Source: Burkholderiales bacterium
Lineage (GTDB): Bacteria; Pseudomonadota; Gammaproteobacteria; Burkholderiales; Burkholderiaceae_C
Reading direction: 5' to 3'
Assembly: GCA_028869035.1 (NCBI GenBank)
Contig: JAGWTL010000047.1
Coordinates: forward strand, 1 to 13,148
Length of the DNA stretch: 13,148 bases
This document shows positions 12,675 through 13,148 of the stretch, piece after piece. The notes below the pieces were generated by a model. That model had not been told where the DNA came from and searched no databases. It saw only the letters and a program-made list of their open reading frames with translations. The translations under genes and the position numbers were made by a program. Numbering within the stretch: the stretch's first letter is position 1; every line of letters starts with the position of its first letter.

Positions 12675-13148
12675 TCAGGCGGCCAATCGGGACAGGTCGG
12701 CCACGCGGTTCATGGCTTCGTGCAGGCTCTTGAGCAGACCCTGGCGGTTCAGGCGCAGGTCCAGCTCTTCGGCGTTCACCATCACGCCGTCGAAGAAGGC
12801 GTCCACCGGCACACGCAGTGCCGCCAGGGTCTTGAGCGAGGCGGTGTAGTCGCCGGCTTCGAACTGCTGGTTCGCCTGGGGCACCACGTCCTTGAGTACG
12901 GCGTACAACTTCTTCTCGGCCTCTTCCTTGAGCAGGACTTCACTGACGTGGGCGTCGACTTCCTGCGCTTTCTTCAGGATGTTGCTGATGCGCTTGTTGG
13001 CTGCGGCCAGGGCGGCGGCTTCGGGCAAGGCAGCGAAGGCGCGCACCGCCGCCAGGCGCTGGGCCACTTCACCCAGGCGCTGCGGGCGCAGGGCCAGCAC
13101 GGCATCGACTTCCTGTGCGCTGTAGCCCTGCTCGCGCAGGCTGCCAGC
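12675..13148 (-). CDS. glyS: Glycyl-tRNA synthetase beta subunit, C-terminal part (partial)
   Basis: This is the last ~157 residues of GlyS, running off the right edge of the window; the frame is open to position 13148. The beta subunit of the alpha2beta2 bacterial glycyl-tRNA synthetase carries tRNA recognition. The visible part is its C-terminal anticodon-binding (DALR-like) domain: GYSAQEVDAVLALRPQRLGEVAQRL, then AAANKRISNILKKA and the YTASLKTLAALRVPVDAFFDGVMVNAEELDLRLNRQGLLKSL region characteristic of the family end. The stop is TGA at 12675-12677. The valine GTG at 13098-13100 is internal, not a start. glyQ should lie upstream outside the window. Confidence 0.97.
   Translation of the reverse strand, partial: AGSLREQGYSAQEVDAVLALRPQRLGEVAQRLAAVRAFAALPEAAALAAANKRISNILKKAQEVDAHVSEVLLKEEAEKKLYAVLKDVVPQANQQFEAGDYTASLKTLAALRVPVDAFFDGVMVNAEELDLRLNRQGLLKSLHEAMNRVADLSRLAA

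Noticed and set aside
11953..12849. 298-codon plus-strand open frame spanning gmhB and glyS
   Set aside because: It crosses two real minus-strand genes and a repeat, and has no family resemblance.
13098..13100. GTG as the start of a separate 141-aa gene at the right edge
   Set aside because: The frame continues open to the window end with sequence typical of GlyS, so this is an internal valine of a partial gene.

Overview
The window is GC-rich chromosomal DNA from a betaproteobacterium, most likely a Burkholderiales member of the family Comamonadaceae. The assignment rests on the glyS-gmhB-plsC-metallopeptidase gene order, a LiuR-type MerR regulator next to isovaleryl-CoA dehydrogenase, the HPP-CBS and AceK sequences, and short GC-rich palindromic repeats of a kind I associate with that family. 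It reads as stable housekeeping sequence; there is no prophage, CRISPR array, tRNA or rRNA that I can see.

Layout, left to right. Positions 16-101 hold a TPP riboswitch on the minus strand whose gene lies outside the window. Five genes follow, all on the minus strand and transcribed right to left: liuR, isovaleryl-CoA dehydrogenase (ivd/liuA), an LTA-synthase-type membrane sulfatase, a beta-carbonic anhydrase (can) and aceK. A perfect 22-bp palindrome at 6540-6561 separates liuR from a divergent metallo-beta-lactamase-fold hydrolase and is the obvious LiuR operator. An HPP-CBS membrane protein follows, then a convergent solute-binding-protein-like gene without a signal peptide. Next come a divergent 66-aa exported Ala/Pro/Lys-rich protein, a bidirectional terminator, and a minus-strand cluster glyS (partial) - gmhB - plsC - YgjP-like metallopeptidase.

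Functionally, liuR-ivd belongs to leucine/isovalerate breakdown, which yields acetyl-CoA and acetoacetate. AceK sets the split between the TCA cycle and the glyoxylate bypass when cells grow on such C2-yielding substrates. Carbonic anhydrase supplies bicarbonate for carboxylases. The right-hand cluster serves translation (GlyS), LPS core heptose synthesis (GmhB) and phospholipid synthesis (PlsC).

The most unusual content is repeat-derived. (1) A GC-rich palindromic repeat lies in frame inside ivd and adds roughly 25 residues to a surface loop; a second copy fills the glyS-gmhB gap. (2) A 271-bp element with inverted-repeat ends and nested hairpins lies upstream of the HPP gene and contains its first ATG. 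(3) A diverged 38-bp copy of that element's end lies between can and aceK, where it forms a hairpin over the likely aceK ribosome-binding site. I did not find a convincing new defence or biosynthetic system.
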